34,378 bases of DNA, taken from the NCBI GenBank assembly GCA_021372055.1, contig JAJFVB010000142.1, forward strand, positions 1-34,378. Direction: 5' to 3'. This document shows positions 7,814 to 15,714 of the stretch, one piece after another (the stretch's first letter is position 1; every line of letters begins with the position of its first letter). The stretch is from Desulfobacteraceae bacterium. GTDB lineage: Bacteria; Desulfobacterota; Syntrophobacteria; Syntrophobacterales; Syntrophobacteraceae. The notes beneath the pieces were generated by a model, which had not been told where the DNA came from, ran no database searches, and worked only from the letters and a program-made list of their open reading frames with translations. The position numbers and the translations under genes are program-made.

Positions 7814-8497
7814 ATGGACGCCAAAGTCAAAGCCACCAACGTAGTCTGGCATCGCAGCCAGGTTACGCGCAGCCAGAGGCACAGTCTGCTGAACCAGTGC
7901 GGATGCACGATCTGGCTGACGGGCCTCCCCTCTTCGGGCAAAAGCACCACCGCCTTTGCGCTCGAACACGCGCTCGTCGGACGGGGCTTTCTGGCCTATG
8001 TCCTCGACGGCGACAATGTCAGGCACGGCCTTAACAAGGACCTCGGTTTTTCCGCGCGGGAACGGGAAGAGAACATACGGCGCGTCGCCGAAGTCGCCAA
8101 ACTCTTCGCGGACGCCGGGCTGATTACCATCACGAGCTTTATTTCCCCATACAGAAAAGAGCGGGATTTTGCCCGGAAAATACACGGCGAGTCCGGCCTG
8201 CCGTTTTCCGAGATCTTTATCGACACGCCGCTTGAAGTATGTGAGGCGCGCGACCCGAAGCAACAGTACGCAAAGGCAAGGCGCGGAGAACTCAAGGGCT
8301 TCACGGGCATCGATGCCCCCTACGAGCCCCCGGTTAATCCGGAAGTGATTGTCAAGACGGCCGAACATCCCCCTCAGAGGATTGCCGCGCATATACTCCG
8401 GTTTCTCGTGACGTCGGGTTCTCTGCCGGCTGCGGCGCTCTCGCCGGTGGCCGGGGACGGCAAACCGGGATTGCAGGCCGCCATGACGGAAGCCTGA
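7814..8497 (+). CDS. cysC: Adenylylsulfate (APS) kinase
   Basis: This 227-residue cytosolic enzyme phosphorylates adenylylsulfate to PAPS using ATP. It shows the P-loop GLPSSGKST near residue 37, followed by the APS-kinase signatures [45 protein letters not shown] and [11 protein letters not shown], all in the expected order. The last 30 residues are a short non-conserved extension; there is no fused sulfurylase. The ATG at 7814 has GGAG about eight bases upstream; a TTG immediately before it (7811) is less likely. In dissimilatory sulfate metabolism APS is normally reduced directly, so a stand-alone kinase suggests PAPS for assimilation or sulfation, which is inference. It lies between the DUF1573 lipoprotein gene and a DUF72 gene. 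Confidence 0.94.
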   Translation: MDAKVKATNVVWHRSQVTRSQRHSLLNQCGCTIWLTGLPSSGKSTTAFALEHALVGRGFLAYVLDGDNVRHGLNKDLGFSAREREENIRRVAEVAKLFADAGLITITSFISPYRKERDFARKIHGESGLPFSEIFIDTPLEVCEARDPKQQYAKARRGELKGFTGIDAPYEPPVNPEVIVKTAEHPPQRIAAHILRFLVTSGSLPAAALSPVAGDGKPGLQAAMTEA

Positions 8498-8545
8498 TAG
8501 ACCGGCCCGGCATCTCTGGATTTTCCTTCTACCCGGAACGCGACG

Positions 8546-9571
8546 ATGGAATCCGAAATCCTCCCGGAAACCCGGAAGTATTTCTTTCGCGGCCTCCATC
8601 CCCTGATTTCGATCGGAACGGCGAGCGACCGCTACAAGGGCTGGCTGGGCCAGATCTATTCGGAACACCTGTATGCGGGCCGCATAACGAGCAGGAAGAA
8701 CACCGTCGGGAAAAACTCCTTCCGGGTGGAAGTCCTTCCGGTGGACAGCGTTCGCGAGTATTTCCAGCATTTTCGCATCCTCGAAGTCGACTACACATTT
8801 TATTCCCCGCTCATCGAAAACGGCGTCCCCACTCGCAGCGCAGGTACTCTCACCGAATACGCCGCGCACATGGGACCCGATGACCGGGTCTTCCTGAAGG
8901 TCCCGCAGATGTTTCTCGCCCGGAAGTTGCGCCGCGGCAAAGATCATGTGCCAAACGAGATGTATCTTGCAGCCGGGCCTTTCACGCGCCAGTTCTACGA
9001 ACCCGCCGTCCGGCTGCTGGGTCCAGGCCTCAAGGGGTTCATCTTCGAGCAGGAGTACCAGCGCTCCACCGAACGCGTCCCCCGGGAAGAGTTCGCCCGC
9101 GAGTTCGGGAGATTTTTCGAAGCCATACCGCGAGACAGCCGCTATCACGTGGAACTGCGCACGGACTCGTACTTGTCCCCGCAGCTTTTCGACGTGCTCA
9201 AACGATTCGGGATCGGGCAGATCCTGTCCCATTGGACCTGGCTTCCGAGCCTTGCGGCCCAGTTTCGCAGATCGGGAGAGCGCTTTGTCCACGCGGGCGG
9301 ACAGGCGGTGATCCGGCTCATGACTCCGAAGGACGTCCGCTACGAAGACGCTTACGCGCGGGCTTTTCCCTTCGACGCCATACGCGAGGATCTGCTGCAG
9401 CAGAGGATGATTTCGGAGACCGCCGAATTGATGTGCGAAGGAATCAGGCAGGGGGTGGAGGTAAATGTCATCATCAATAACCGGTCCGGCGGGAACGCAC
9501 CGGATATCGGACGCAGGCTCGTTCAGCTGTTTATGGAGTTGCGCGGGAAAAAGGAAGGGACGGCGCGGTGA
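8546..9571 (+). CDS. DUF72 family protein
   Basis: This 341-residue protein has the TIM-barrel-like DUF72 (YecE) pattern: IGTASDRYKGWLGQIY near the N-terminus, EVDYTFYSPL, a FLKVPQMFLARK strand, FEQEY, HVELRTDSYL near the middle, and a C-terminal NNRSGGNAPDIG segment matching the family's usual N-N-H-x-G-x-A-x-x-N-A turn. The biochemical function of DUF72 is not established. It begins 48 bases after cysC with only a weak GGAA upstream, so it may be co-transcribed with cysC. It is somewhat longer than typical members (about 240-300), partly because of an extended N-terminus. Confidence 0.85.
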   Translation: MESEILPETRKYFFRGLHPLISIGTASDRYKGWLGQIYSEHLYAGRITSRKNTVGKNSFRVEVLPVDSVREYFQHFRILEVDYTFYSPLIENGVPTRSAGTLTEYAAHMGPDDRVFLKVPQMFLARKLRRGKDHVPNEMYLAAGPFTRQFYEPAVRLLGPGLKGFIFEQEYQRSTERVPREEFAREFGRFFEAIPRDSRYHVELRTDSYLSPQLFDVLKRFGIGQILSHWTWLPSLAAQFRRSGERFVHAGGQAVIRLMTPKDVRYEDAYARAFPFDAIREDLLQQRMISETAELMCEGIRQGVEVNVIINNRSGGNAPDIGRRLVQLFMELRGKKEGTAR

Positions 9572-9620
9572 CGGCCCGATGCAAAGGGACGCGGCAGGGC
9601 GGGATTTACTGTAACGCCAA

Positions 9621-9660
9621 GAGACACCGGCCCCTCGGTTTCTTCCCGGAGCGGTGTCTC
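9621..9660. repeat. Inverted repeat between convergent genes, possible terminator
   Basis: GAGACACCG (9621-9629) and CGGTGTCTC (9652-9660) are perfect 9-bp arms around a 22-base spacer. The hairpin lies between the DUF72 stop and the stop of the convergent small gene. Neither strand has a U-tract after the stem, so termination is only plausible. Confidence 0.45.
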
Positions 9661-9679
9661 CCAAAACGGCGCAGGGTGT

Positions 9680-9820
9680 CTACTTCTGGCCCTCTTTTTC
9701 CAACTTGCCGATCACATTGTGATTCTCATGAACGCGTTTTGCCTCAACCCTGGTGTTGATCGGATTGTGGGTCCGTTTCCTGGCCCTGATCGTTTCTGTT
9801 TTCTGCGTTTTGGAAGCCAT
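9680..9820 (-). CDS. Small basic protein, 46 residues, unknown function
   Basis: The ORF runs from the ATG at 9820 to TAG and has AGGAG upstream in the tract AGGAGAGGGAA. The product starts MASKTQKTETIRARKRTH and is rich in Lys, Arg, His and Asn, with no membrane segment; it reads like a nucleic-acid-binding or ribosome-associated small protein. I do not recognise the family. A clean ribosome binding site, consistent strongly basic composition over the whole length and a hairpin just past the stop argue that it is real. It is the last minus-strand gene after the kinase at 9929, separated by about 100 bases, and may have its own transcript. Confidence 0.6.
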   Translation of the reverse strand: MASKTQKTETIRARKRTHNPINTRVEAKRVHENHNVIGKLEKEGQK

Positions 9821-9928
9821 TTCCCTCTCCTGTTCTGAAAAATCAAAAACCCGGCGGAATCGCGCCGGATTCGAAATGAAATTCTAAGCAAGGCATTCGC
9901 CATATAACAGAAACGCGTCCGGATGTCA

Positions 9929-10975
9929 TCAGATTTTCTCCGGGCACCGCGCCGCAGGCAACTGAATCCCGTTTACCAGAGCCTCGAGCCGGGGATACCG
10001 CCCGGCGCAGCGATCCGAATGCAAATGATGCAGCAGCTGCTCCCACGCCCAGGGAATATACCGCAGGAACCGGAGCTTTGCCTTCTCAACGCCGAGAAAC
10101 CCGAAAGCCCCCAGGATCTGCAGGTTGCGGCAAAGCCGAACCGCATAATAGTCCCGCAGAAAGCCTTCCCGGTCGCAGGGGAAAAAATCCGCCGCCACCG
10201 CCCAGTATTCCCCGAGCAGAACATTCTGGATCTTCGCGGGAATTTCAACGTAGGGGTCGACCAGAAGCGAGGCGAGGTCGTATGCCGGAGGGCCGAACCG
10301 CATCCCCTGGAAATCGATCAGCCGGAGCCCTTCCCCCGTTACCATGATGTTTCGGCTCTGGAAATCCCGGTGGAAGACGCAGGCCGTATCGACCGCTCCG
10401 GCCTGTTCCGCGAGCATTTCGAAATCGGAGCGCAGATCCTCCGGGCCGACCTCCAGCCGTAGATACCCGTTGCAGAAAGCCCTCCGGAAGTATTCCAGCT
10501 CCCTCTCGAAGACAAAGCGCGGATCATAGATGTGGGAATCGAAACAGAAATCGGGTCGAAACCCGTCTCCGGCCTTCCGGTGGAGGTCCGCGAGAAGAAC
10601 GATCACGGGACGGTATACTGACAGGAGGTTCTGACGGCATCCGGCGGCGAGTTTCTGCAAGTGGCAGTCACCGGCGTCTTCCAGGAGAAACCGCCCCGCT
10701 TCCGCATCGCCAAAGACAATTCGGGGAACCGGGATTCCCTTTGACAGCAGATGGTTTCCGATTCGAAGGTAGGAGTCGTTTTCGTCCAGGCCGTCCAACC
10801 GCACGCGCGGGGAAAGGAGGCCGACATAGGAGACGGTTCCGCAGAAGATTCGGAAGAATCTGCGATCGGAGCCGTCGCCCGCCAGAGGCTCGACTCGCGC
10901 ATCAGAGCCTCCCGAAATTTCCAGCGCTTTCGCGACCAGATCGCCCAGGCCGGGAGTTTCCGCCATAATCGACAT
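9929..10975 (-). CDS. Aminoglycoside phosphotransferase-fold sugar kinase (AmgK-like)
   Basis: This 348-residue protein belongs to the APH/choline kinase fold. Near residue 25 is an AGDGSDRRFFRI nucleotide-binding strand. The catalytic loop is HRDFQSRNIMV (the H-x-D-x(4)-N Brenner motif), followed by LIDFQGMRFGPPAYDLASLL, which supplies the metal-binding Asp. Its ATG overlaps the stop of the upstream nucleotidyltransferase gene by one base (TGATG), with GGAGG seven bases upstream, so the two are translationally coupled. A kinase/nucleotidyltransferase pair of this kind is known from the AmgK-MurU cell-wall recycling route (N-acetylmuramate/N-acetylglucosamine 1-kinase plus uridylyltransferase). 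I infer a similar anomeric sugar kinase role. Another phosphorylated sugar or small molecule is possible. Confidence 0.75.
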   Translation of the reverse strand: MSIMAETPGLGDLVAKALEISGGSDARVEPLAGDGSDRRFFRIFCGTVSYVGLLSPRVRLDGLDENDSYLRIGNHLLSKGIPVPRIVFGDAEAGRFLLEDAGDCHLQKLAAGCRQNLLSVYRPVIVLLADLHRKAGDGFRPDFCFDSHIYDPRFVFERELEYFRRAFCNGYLRLEVGPEDLRSDFEMLAEQAGAVDTACVFHRDFQSRNIMVTGEGLRLIDFQGMRFGPPAYDLASLLVDPYVEIPAKIQNVLLGEYWAVAADFFPCDREGFLRDYYAVRLCRNLQILGAFGFLGVEKAKLRFLRYIPWAWEQLLHHLHSDRCAGRYPRLEALVNGIQLPAARCPEKI

Positions 10976-11946
10976 CACCCGGCCTCCGGCACGATCACCC
11001 TGCCCGAATGATCCCCGCAAACCCGCATCCCGTCGGCAACTATGCAGTCGTTCAGGCGGCTTCCCGGACCGATTCGGACGTTTTCCCACATGATGACGTT
11101 TTCCAGCCGGGCGCCCGCGCCTATCCTTGCCCCCCGTCCGGCCACAACCACTCCCGACAGCCCGACGTCTTTTTCCACCACGGCTTCGGGATGGAGCAAG
11201 ACCGCCTCGCCCGTTGGAAGCGGCGGCAGAAAACCGCTTTCGAGCCTGGTAAGCTCGGCGCTCAGAGCCCGATAGCTTGCGATCGACCCCATCTCGCGCC
11301 AGAACATATTCGGGCAGGTCAGGGACACCGGAGGAAAACCCTTCGCGATAAGGCCCCGGTAGACCGTCAGGATGTCGCCGGGAACGCCCTTCCGCGCATC
11401 AGCGAGAGCGGCGGGATTGATGAAGTGGATCCCCGTGAAAGCCATCTTGCGGAAACCGTTTCCGGCGGCCGCCATCTTTTCGGCTTCTCGGCCGAAACCG
11501 AGCACCGCTCCGTCTTTGCCCACAGCGACGTTGTTGAACTCGGGGAAATCGTGCATGAGAAGGCTGACCGCGGCGCCCGAGCGTCGGTGCTCTTCGGCCA
11601 GCTCCGCAAGAGGCGCATCGCAGACGATGTCGCCGTTTATCACGACGAAAGTCTCGTCGCCGAAGCTATCCAGCGCATTGCGAATCCCACCCCCGGTGCC
11701 CAGCAGCACGGACTCGGGAAGGACCTCGACGGGGATGGGCCAGTCCCCCCTGGAAACGGCATCCGCGAGATGCTCCTTCCGGTGATAGGCGTTGAGGACC
11801 ACGTCTTCGAACCCGCAGGCGTGCAGCCTTTCCACCCAGAATCGAAGCATGGAGACGCCCAGAAGCGGCACGAGCACCTTCGGACGCACCGATGTCAGCG
11901 GGTGCAGCCGGGTGCCCAAACCAGCGGCAAGGATCATCGCGCGCAT
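10975..11946 (-). CDS. Sugar-1-phosphate nucleotidyltransferase with left-handed beta-helix tail (MurU-like)
   Basis: This 323-residue protein opens with the nucleotidyltransferase signature LAAGLGTRLHPLTSVRPKVLVP. A GTGGGIRNA loop and INGDIVCD, with the metal-binding Asp, follow. The last 70 residues carry hexapeptide-like repeats (VVVAGRGARIGAGARLENVIMWENVRIGPG has the i, i+6 pattern), as in GlmU- or GMP-type enzymes. It would transfer a nucleotide to a sugar 1-phosphate, making an NDP-sugar. Coupling to the adjacent kinase suggests the product of that kinase is the substrate, as in MurU/AmgK. Pseudomonas MurU lacks a long beta-helix, so GDP-mannose or another NDP-sugar remains possible. 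The gene follows purN by about 100 bases. Confidence 0.78.
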   Translation of the reverse strand: MRAMILAAGLGTRLHPLTSVRPKVLVPLLGVSMLRFWVERLHACGFEDVVLNAYHRKEHLADAVSRGDWPIPVEVLPESVLLGTGGGIRNALDSFGDETFVVINGDIVCDAPLAELAEEHRRSGAAVSLLMHDFPEFNNVAVGKDGAVLGFGREAEKMAAAGNGFRKMAFTGIHFINPAALADARKGVPGDILTVYRGLIAKGFPPVSLTCPNMFWREMGSIASYRALSAELTRLESGFLPPLPTGEAVLLHPEAVVEKDVGLSGVVVAGRGARIGAGARLENVIMWENVRIGPGSRLNDCIVADGMRVCGDHSGRVIVPEAG

Positions 11947-12042
11947 CGGATCAATCCAGTCTCGAAGATGCCTTCGCGTGCCGGCAAACCAGGGGGAAGG
12001 AATACTCCCCCGGAGAAGATATCAGGGGTTGGCCTCCGGCCC

Positions 12043-12846
12043 TCATGCCATCGCCTTCCGAACCCATCCGCGCAGGATTTCAGGGTAGCCGGGGTCGGTG
12101 ACATGCACGCGGACGGCGCCGTCCGGAGACTCGTTAACGGCAACCTCGTCCGCCGCAAGCCAGTTGATCACCTGCGAGTAGATTTCATATTCGAGCTGCA
12201 GCCCCCGGGCCCGGATTCCGTCCCGATCGTCGTCGGGCCAGATCGGATAGACCGCCTGGGCTATGATGGGACCGGTGTCTTCGCCTTCGTCGACAAAATG
12301 GACCGTGACGCCTCCCCACTTGCATCCGTAGGCGAAGGTGTCCTCATACCCGTGCATTCCCGGAAAGCTCGGCAGAAGAGCGGGATGAATATTGAGAATG
12401 CGCCTCTTCCCGCGGTTGTAGTGGCCGATGAAGCAGGGGGTGACAAGCCGCATGAACCCGGCGAGGCAAATGTAGTCGGGATGGAAGGAGTCGATGATCC
12501 GGATCAGTTCCTGCTCGGCGAGCACAAGCTTTCCCAGCCTGTTCAACCGCTTCGCGGAGTCGGCGATCCGGAGGAAATTCTGTTTGCGGTCGAGTTCCTC
12601 GAGGACAACGCGGTAATCCGCCGGAAACTCCCCTTCCGCCCTTGCCGCAACAGAAGCGTAATCGACGCAGAAGGCGGGAATCCCGGCCCTCTCGGCCCTT
12701 TGCAGTCCGAACGCTCCCGGACGGTCGCTCAGGACCGCCACGATTTCGGCGTTGAGCGTCCCATCCGCCGCCCGGTCGATCATGGCCTGAAGGTTGGTCC
12801 CGCCGCCGGAAATCAGGACCGCTATCCGCAATTTACGAGGAGTCAT
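12043..12846 (-). CDS. purN: Phosphoribosylglycinamide formyltransferase
   Basis: This enzyme of purine synthesis transfers a formyl group from 10-formyl-THF to GAR. Visible signatures are VLISGGGTNLQAMID at the N-terminus, LAGFMRLVTP, the catalytic NIHPALLPSFPG (N152, H154), GVTVHFVDEGEDTGPII (D190) and a final domain of usual length. It is about 267 residues, longer than the roughly 200 usual for PurN, because of a charged segment of some 35-40 residues (about 75-112) between the first strand-helix units and the catalytic core. I chose the ATG at 12846 because GGAAG lies eight bases upstream; an in-frame ATG at 12864 lacks a ribosome binding site. It follows purQ in a purine gene run. Confidence 0.92.
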   Translation of the reverse strand: MTPRKLRIAVLISGGGTNLQAMIDRAADGTLNAEIVAVLSDRPGAFGLQRAERAGIPAFCVDYASVAARAEGEFPADYRVVLEELDRKQNFLRIADSAKRLNRLGKLVLAEQELIRIIDSFHPDYICLAGFMRLVTPCFIGHYNRGKRRILNIHPALLPSFPGMHGYEDTFAYGCKWGGVTVHFVDEGEDTGPIIAQAVYPIWPDDDRDGIRARGLQLEYEIYSQVINWLAADEVAVNESPDGAVRVHVTDPGYPEILRGWVRKAMA

Positions 12847-12900
12847 TTTCGAGGCTTCCGTCATGATGCGCGAGCAAAAAGCACGACCGCTTCCGGCCTT

Positions 12901-13710
12901 TCAATGGAAGTATTCGACCGCATTGCGGAACAGCCGGACGCCGTCGCCTTCTTCCGGAACGGACTTGCCCTCGCGCTCGCATTGCTGCTTCAGGTAAGTC
13001 CAGTCGGGATGATTCGTAAAATGGTTGAACGCCTCGGGGTGAGGCATGAGCCCGGCAACACGGCCCGTGACGTCGCAGATCCCGGCTATGTCTTCGACCG
13101 ACCCGTTCGGATTGAACGGAAACTCGCCCCGCGCGGTCCCGCCGGAGGGAAGCGCGTACCGGAAAATAACCTGATTCTGTTCCATAAGCCGTTCGATGAC
13201 AGCGGGGTCCGCGAAGAATTTCCCTTCTCCGTGGCGTACGGGCAGCTCCAGCGACCCAATGCCGCGCGTCAGCACGCAATTCGAATCGCTGTTCGCCTCG
13301 AGGCGCACCCACTGGTCGCGAAAGTTCCCGCAGTCGTTTGCGATAAGCGCCACCTCGCGCATCATCCCGCCTCGGACGAAACCGGGCAGGAGGCCCAGGT
13401 TCACCAGCACCTGGAACCCGTTGCAGATCCCGATCACAACGCCGCCCTTTTCGACAAACGAGGTGATCTGGGCCTCAAGGCGGTGTTTCAGGCGCATGGC
13501 CATGATGACGCCCGCGCCGTGATCGTCGCCCCAGGAAAATCCGCCGCCGATCACGAATATCTGATACGCCTTCAAAGCCTTCTCATTGGCGACCAGACTG
13601 TTGAGGTGCACTTTTTCCGTTTTGGCCCCGGCAACCTCCAGGGCATAGGCGGTTTCCATATCGCAGTTCAGACCAAAACCCGTCATCACGAGGGCTTTCA
13701 CAGATCCCAT
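12901..13710 (-). CDS. purQ: Phosphoribosylformylglycinamidine synthase, glutaminase subunit
   Basis: This class I glutamine amidotransferase of about 269 residues supplies ammonia for FGAM synthesis in purine biosynthesis. Signatures: GFGLNCDMETAYALEVAGA near the N-terminus, VIGGGFSWGDD, the nucleophile elbow GICNGFQVL and the catalytic His-Glu pair in LMPHPEAFNH. It is a little longer than the small PurQ (about 225) of three-subunit systems, and resembles the glutaminase domain of large PurL proteins, here as a separate gene. No PurL or PurS is in the window. The ATG at 13710 fits the family start; a GTG at 13719 is an alternative. It is preceded by purD 34 bases away. Confidence 0.93.
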   Translation of the reverse strand: MGSVKALVMTGFGLNCDMETAYALEVAGAKTEKVHLNSLVANEKALKAYQIFVIGGGFSWGDDHGAGVIMAMRLKHRLEAQITSFVEKGGVVIGICNGFQVLVNLGLLPGFVRGGMMREVALIANDCGNFRDQWVRLEANSDSNCVLTRGIGSLELPVRHGEGKFFADPAVIERLMEQNQVIFRYALPSGGTARGEFPFNPNGSVEDIAGICDVTGRVAGLMPHPEAFNHFTNHPDWTYLKQQCEREGKSVPEEGDGVRLFRNAVEYFH

Positions 13711-13743
13711 AGCGGCCACTTTCCAGCAGATAGAAGATCAGGG

Positions 13744-15039
13744 CTAGGCAAGCCCGATATCCTTTCGATAATAAAGCCCCTCGAAATGGATTTTCTCCAT
13801 CTCCAAGAGCGCGGTTTGTCTCGCCTCGGCCAGAGTGTCTCCCGAACTCACGACGCAGAGCACGCGCCCGCCCGTGGTAAGCAGGCGGCCGGAACCGTCC
13901 CGCTCGGTGCCGGAGTGGAACACGAGGCAGTCCTTGTCGATGTCATCCACGCCTTCGATGGGCAATCCGATTTTGTACCGTTCCGGGTACCCCTTGAACC
14001 AGCCTTTTTTGCCCTTCGTTCGCCCGCTCGTCGCAATCAGGCACAACCGGTACCTCGGGTCCCACTCAGGCTGAAGCCTGGCAAGGGTCCCCTGTAGTAT
14101 GGCCTCGCTTACGTCCACCAGATCGGTCCGTAAGCGCGGCAGAATCACCTGAGCCTCGGGGTCTCCGAGCCTGATGTTGATCTCCAGCACATAGGGGGTT
14201 ACGCCGTCCCCTTCCTCAACGAGCATCAGGCCGAGATAGAGGATGCCCCGGTACAGAATGCCGTGCTTTTCGCGAACGCCCGCGATCAGGGGCTCAGCCA
14301 CCCGGTTCATGATGGTCCCGACCAGAGAATCGTTCAGCCAGGGGTGCGGCGAATAGGACCCCATGCCTCCCGTGTTTTTGCCCTCGTCGTTTTCGCGGGC
14401 GCGCTTGTAATCCTGGGCGGCGACCATCGGAACGACCGTATACCCGTCCGTGAAGCAGAAAAAGGAAAGTTCGCGCCCGTAGAGCCGCCTTTCTATATCG
14501 ACCCGCTCACCAGCGTCCCCGAAAGCGCGATCCTCCATGATGGTTCGAATGGCATCCTCGGCGTCCTGAACCGACTCACAGACGAGAGCGCCCTTGCCCG
14601 CGGCAAGGCCGTCCGCCTTGACGACGACGGGATAACCGACGCCGCGCACGTAATCGCGCGCCTTATCCGGATCGCTGAAATTCTCGAACTCCGGCACCGG
14701 AATCCCGAGATCGCGCATAATGACCTTGGCGTCGCACTTGCTCGACTCGAGCCTGCTCGCCTTGAGACTCGGTCCTATGATGGACAGGCCGCGCGATTCG
14801 AACAGATCGACGATTCCAGCGGAAAGAGGTTTTTCAGGACCCACAAATGTCAGGTCGATCTTTTCCCGCTCCGCGAAAGCAGCCATCTCCTCAATGGTCC
14901 GCAGGTTAACGCAAGTCGCGGTTTCCGCGATCCCCGCGTTGCCGTGCGCCACGTATACCGTCTTCACACGCGGGCTCCGAGCGAACTTCCATGCGATCGA
15001 GTGATCCCTGCCGCCCGTTCCCACAACGAGTACCTTCAT
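13744..15039 (-). CDS. purD: Phosphoribosylamine-glycine ligase (GAR synthetase)
   Basis: This 431-residue ATP-grasp enzyme joins phosphoribosylamine and glycine. Signatures in order: VVGTGGRDHSIAWK (the family's GxGGREHA loop), VGPEKPLSAGIVD, SKCDAKVIMRDLGIPVP, VVKADGLAAGKGA, FFCFTDGYTVVPM, a GMGSYSPHPW stretch, LEINIRLGDPEAQVILPRL, and a C-terminal VVSSGDTLAEA segment. The length is typical. The start at 15039 has GGTGGGGG upstream. It follows the IMP cyclohydrolase gene by 28 bases and precedes purQ, forming a purine sub-operon. Confidence 0.96.
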   Translation of the reverse strand: MKVLVVGTGGRDHSIAWKFARSPRVKTVYVAHGNAGIAETATCVNLRTIEEMAAFAEREKIDLTFVGPEKPLSAGIVDLFESRGLSIIGPSLKASRLESSKCDAKVIMRDLGIPVPEFENFSDPDKARDYVRGVGYPVVVKADGLAAGKGALVCESVQDAEDAIRTIMEDRAFGDAGERVDIERRLYGRELSFFCFTDGYTVVPMVAAQDYKRARENDEGKNTGGMGSYSPHPWLNDSLVGTIMNRVAEPLIAGVREKHGILYRGILYLGLMLVEEGDGVTPYVLEINIRLGDPEAQVILPRLRTDLVDVSEAILQGTLARLQPEWDPRYRLCLIATSGRTKGKKGWFKGYPERYKIGLPIEGVDDIDKDCLVFHSGTERDGSGRLLTTGGRVLCVVSSGDTLAEARQTALLEMEKIHFEGLYYRKDIGLA

Positions 15040-15067
15040 GCAGCCCCCACCTTGGCAAAATGCGCTT

Positions 15068-15670
15068 TCAGCCAGCGCTCACGATCTCACTCAGATAGTC
15101 GCAGATATTGCCGTCGTATATGTGCGTGGTGCAAAACGCTTTGCACGCAAGCCTGAGGCTCGTCTTCCGCGAGATATTCCCTTTCAGCTGCCGCATCTCA
15201 TCGAGTATCGCGGCGTAGTCCGCCGGATCGGTCACAACGGCCACGAACCTGTTGTTCTTCGCCGCCGCCCGAATGAGCGTCGGACCGCCGATGTCGATGT
15301 TTTCTATGGCCTCTTCCAGAGTGCAGCCCGACCTGGCAACCGTCTTGGCAAACGCGTACAGGTTTACGACCACCATGTCTATGGGCTCGATCGCATGCTG
15401 CTTCATCGTCGCCGCGTGCGCCTCGTTGTCCCTGATTCCCAGAATACCGCCGTGAATCCTTGGATGCAGCGTCTTCACCCTGCCGTCCAGCATCTCGGGA
15501 AATCCGGTAAATTCCGATACATCCATTATTTTCAAGCCGCTTCCGCGGAGCACCTTGGCGGTGCCGCCGGTCGAAAGCATTTCCACCTTGAACTCCTCAA
15601 GGCCCTTGCAGAATTCAACCAGTCCGGATTTATCTGTAACGCTTACGACCGCACGACGAACGGGAAACAT
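15068..15670 (-). CDS. purH: IMP cyclohydrolase, stand-alone N-terminal half of PurH
   Basis: This 200-residue protein matches only the MGS-like IMP cyclohydrolase domain of PurH: AVVSVTDKSGLVEFC, LSTGGTAKVLRGSGL, VSEFTGFPEMLDGRVKTLHP, IHGGIL, VVVNLYAF, ENIDIGGPTLIRAAAKN and VVTDPADY. The AICAR transformylase domain of the usual 520-residue bifunctional PurH is absent, and the frame ends with a normal stop soon after the domain boundary, so this is an architecture and not a frameshift. Deltaproteobacteria often encode the two activities separately, and the transformylase is presumably elsewhere. It catalyses the last ring closure, FAICAR to IMP. AGAAGGAGAAG precedes the ATG. Confidence 0.93.
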   Translation of the reverse strand: MFPVRRAVVSVTDKSGLVEFCKGLEEFKVEMLSTGGTAKVLRGSGLKIMDVSEFTGFPEMLDGRVKTLHPRIHGGILGIRDNEAHAATMKQHAIEPIDMVVVNLYAFAKTVARSGCTLEEAIENIDIGGPTLIRAAAKNNRFVAVVTDPADYAAILDEMRQLKGNISRKTSLRLACKAFCTTHIYDGNICDYLSEIVSAG

Positions 15671-15714
15671 CTCTTCTCCTTCTCCCAGTGAATCAGTTGA
15701 AAAACCATATTCGC

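Noticed and set aside
7784..9664. A 626-codon open frame on the minus strand
   Set aside because: It is antisense to cysC and the DUF72 gene, which have family signatures and ribosome binding sites.
11008..14097. A 1029-codon open frame on the plus strand
   Set aside because: It lies antisense to the nucleotidyltransferase, purN, purQ and purD genes, all with clear family motifs. Its length reflects GC-rich codon bias, and its translation has no recognisable domain.
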